A stretch of 6,912 nt of DNA. Source: Alphaproteobacteria bacterium (GTDB lineage: Bacteria; Pseudomonadota; Alphaproteobacteria; Rhizobiales; Devosiaceae). The DNA is taken from the NCBI GenBank assembly GCA_013152625.1, contig JAADFY010000170.1, positions 1 to 6,912 on the forward strand, read 5' to 3'. Numbering within the stretch: position 1 is the stretch's first letter; each line of letters opens with the position of its first letter. The position numbers and the translations under genes were made by a program. Under the pieces are notes generated by a model. That model ran no database searches. It worked only from the letters and a program-made list of their open reading frames with translations, and had not been told where the DNA came from. This document shows, piece by piece, positions 5,104 through 6,912 of this stretch.

Positions 5104-6912
5104 GTGACCATCGAACTGGGGCATTTCGCCCTTAATCTCGCGTTGGCCATTGTGGTGGTGCAATCGGCGATGGCGTTCATTTACTGGCGCCAGCCGGCGG
5201 GCCCGGCGGCCAATTTTGTCCGCATGGCGGCGGTGCTGCATTTTATTCTGGTGGCTACGGCATTTGGCGCGGTGATTACCGCTTTTGTAAATTCCGATTT
5301 TTCTTTGTGGCTGGCGGTCCAGCATTCAAATTCGGCCCAACCGCTGATTTATCGCATCACATCGGTGTGGGGGAACCATGAGGGCTCCATGCTTTTGTGG
5401 GTGCTGGTGCTGGCCGGGTTCAGTGCGGCGGTGGCCATATTCAGCGAGCGGTTGCCAACGTCGCTCAGAACTCTGGTGCTGGGATTTCAGGGCCTGTTAA
5501 GTGCCGCGTTCACCGCTTTTGTCCTGTTTACCTCCAACCCTTTCATCCGCCAGTTCCCCGTACCACTCGAAGGCAATGACCTTAATCCCATCCTGCAGGA
5601 TATTGGTCTCGCGCTGCACCCGCCCCTGCTGTATCTCGGTTATGTGGGCTTTTCGGTGTGTTTCAGTTTTTCCATGGCGGCGCTGGTTTCAGGCAGGATC
5701 GACGGGGCCTGGGCGCGCTGGGTCCGCCCGTGGACGATGATTTCCTGGGTGTTTTTGACCCTTGGCATCGGCATGGGTTCATTCTGGGCCTATTACGAGC
5801 TGGGCTGGGGTGGCTGGTGGTTCTGGGATCCGGTGGAAAACGCGAGTTTCATGCCCTGGCTGGCCGGCACCGCCCTGCTGCACACCGCTTTGGTGATGGA
5901 AAAGCGCAACGCGCTTAAAGTGTGGACCATCATGTTGTCCATACTGACCTTTTCGCTCTCTTTGCTCGGCATGTTCCTTGTGCGCTCGGGTATTTTGACC
6001 TCCGTGCACGCGTTTGCCTCCGATCCGACACGGGGCATGGTCATTCTGGGTATTCTGGTGATTGCCATCGGCGGCGCTTTTTCGCTGTTTGCCATGCGTG
6101 CTTCGTCCCTGCGTCAGGGGGGGCTTTTTTCCCCGGTCAGCCGGGAAGGGGCGCTGATCTTGAACAATGTGTTTCTGGCCACGGCAACGGCGGCGGTCCT
6201 GACCGGCACCCTTTATCCGCTTATTCTGGATGCCATGACCGGCGATCGCATATCGGTGGGGGCGCCGTTTTTTGATCTTACGTTCGGCATTTTAATGGTG
6301 CCGCTGCTCATGGTCATGCCGTTTGGTCCCCGGCTGCAATGGAAACGGGCCGATCTGGCCGCAGTTACCCAACGGTTGTTCTTTGTGCTGGTAATCGCGG
6401 TGATACTGGGGATCGTGTTTACGGCCCTGTTCTGGCGCGGCCCCGGGCTGGCACCTTTGGGCTTTTTGCTCGCATTCTGGGTCATGATCGGCGCTGTTGC
6501 CGATATCTGGGCCCGGGCGAACTGGAAACGGGCCGGGTTTGGCGGCGGATTGCGCCGGCTGGCCGGCCTGCCCCGTTCCATCTGGGCCACAGCCATCGCC
6601 CATTTCGGGGTGGGCGTGCTGGTTCTGGGTATTGTGGCGGTGTCGAGCGCGCAAAGCGAGTTGATCACCACTATGAAACCGGGCGACAGCGTGGAACTGA
6701 ACGGCATAAATGTAAGCTTTGACAGGGTAACCGCGGTTGAAGGGCCCAATTTTACCACCCGTGAGTTTGATTTCACCCTGAGCCGCGGCAATGATGTGCG
6801 CACCACCACCGGTGAAAAACGCGTTTATCGGGCTTCCGGCCTGCCCACCACCGAGGTCGGTATCGTCAATTACGGGTTTTCCCAGTTCTATGTGTCTCTG
6901 GGCGATACTTCG
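5104..6912 (+). CDS. ccmF: CcmF, haem lyase subunit (3' end outside the window)
   Basis: CcmF is the large integral membrane subunit of the system I haem lyase and moves haem from holo-CcmE to apocytochrome c. The frame is open from GTG 5104 to the window end: 603 codons without a stop. The family is usually about 640-670 residues, so roughly 40-60 are missing. The WWD signature WGGWWFWDPVEN is at 235-246. The four histidines expected as haem ligands are visible: H172 in LHPPLLYLG, H260 next to the WWD segment, H302 in TSVHAF, and H500 in ATAIAHFG. Hydrophobic helices alternate with short loops through most of the length, and a hydrophilic periplasmic domain starts near 515. It follows ccmE by three bases and is read with it. 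ccmH is expected beyond the right edge. Identity is sure. Confidence 0.97.
   Translation, partial: MTIELGHFALNLALAIVVVQSAMAFIYWRQPAGPAANFVRMAAVLHFILVATAFGAVITAFVNSDFSLWLAVQHSNSAQPLIYRITSVWGNHEGSMLLWVLVLAGFSAAVAIFSERLPTSLRTLVLGFQGLLSAAFTAFVLFTSNPFIRQFPVPLEGNDLNPILQDIGLALHPPLLYLGYVGFSVCFSFSMAALVSGRIDGAWARWVRPWTMISWVFLTLGIGMGSFWAYYELGWGGWWFWDPVENASFMPWLAGTALLHTALVMEKRNALKVWTIMLSILTFSLSLLGMFLVRSGILTSVHAFASDPTRGMVILGILVIAIGGAFSLFAMRASSLRQGGLFSPVSREGALILNNVFLATATAAVLTGTLYPLILDAMTGDRISVGAPFFDLTFGILMVPLLMVMPFGPRLQWKRADLAAVTQRLFFVLVIAVILGIVFTALFWRGPGLAPLGFLLAFWVMIGAVADIWARANWKRAGFGGGLRRLAGLPRSIWATAIAHFGVGVLVLGIVAVSSAQSELITTMKPGDSVELNGINVSFDRVTAVEGPNFTTREFDFTLSRGNDVRTTTGEKRVYRASGLPTTEVGIVNYGFSQFYVSLGDTS

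Noticed and set aside
6213..6809. Minus-strand open frame of 198 codons within ccmF
   Set aside because: The plus strand carries uninterrupted CcmF with its conserved histidine at 500, so this is a shadow.

Overview
The window looks like a piece of a GC-rich alphaproteobacterial chromosome. The best guess is Hyphomicrobiales, perhaps near Devosia or Pelagibacterium. That placement rests on the ccmI-ccmE-ccmF gene order, the style of the Ccm proteins and the GC-rich codon use. It is an inference, not a phylogenetic result. No rRNA, tRNA, CRISPR array, insertion sequence or phage gene was seen.

Left half (7-3149, minus strand): two translationally coupled flavoprotein genes. The first (2070-3149) encodes a small, divergent DAO-type FAD oxidoreductase. 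The second (7-2073) encodes a protein with the N-terminal and nucleotide-binding architecture of the sarcosine oxidase alpha subunit. It lacks most of the folate-binding GcvT region and seems to keep only a GcvT-like C-terminal beta-barrel. Together they resemble a reduced heterotetrameric sarcosine oxidase, with no soxD between the genes and an unusual domain loss. The substrate is unknown.

Middle (3150-3323): a 174-bp divergent intergenic region. It holds an imperfect palindrome, ATTTTGTC-N6-GACAATAT, that could be an operator or part of overlapping promoters.

Right half (3324-6912, plus strand): the start of a system I cytochrome c maturation operon. ccmI is interrupted by a frameshift between its two halves. 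ccmE is intact with the haem-binding HDENY motif. ccmF is intact as far as seen, runs off the right edge, and has the WWD domain and all four expected histidines. CcmE carries haem in the periplasm, and CcmF with CcmI (and CcmH, presumably beyond the edge) attaches it to apocytochrome c. ccmI and ccmE overlap by ATGA, and ccmF follows three bases after ccmE, so the three are almost certainly one transcription unit.

The points most worth a second look are the ccmI frameshift next to a 21-bp tandem repeat, the reduced SoxA/SoxB-like pair, and the palindrome between the divergent units.
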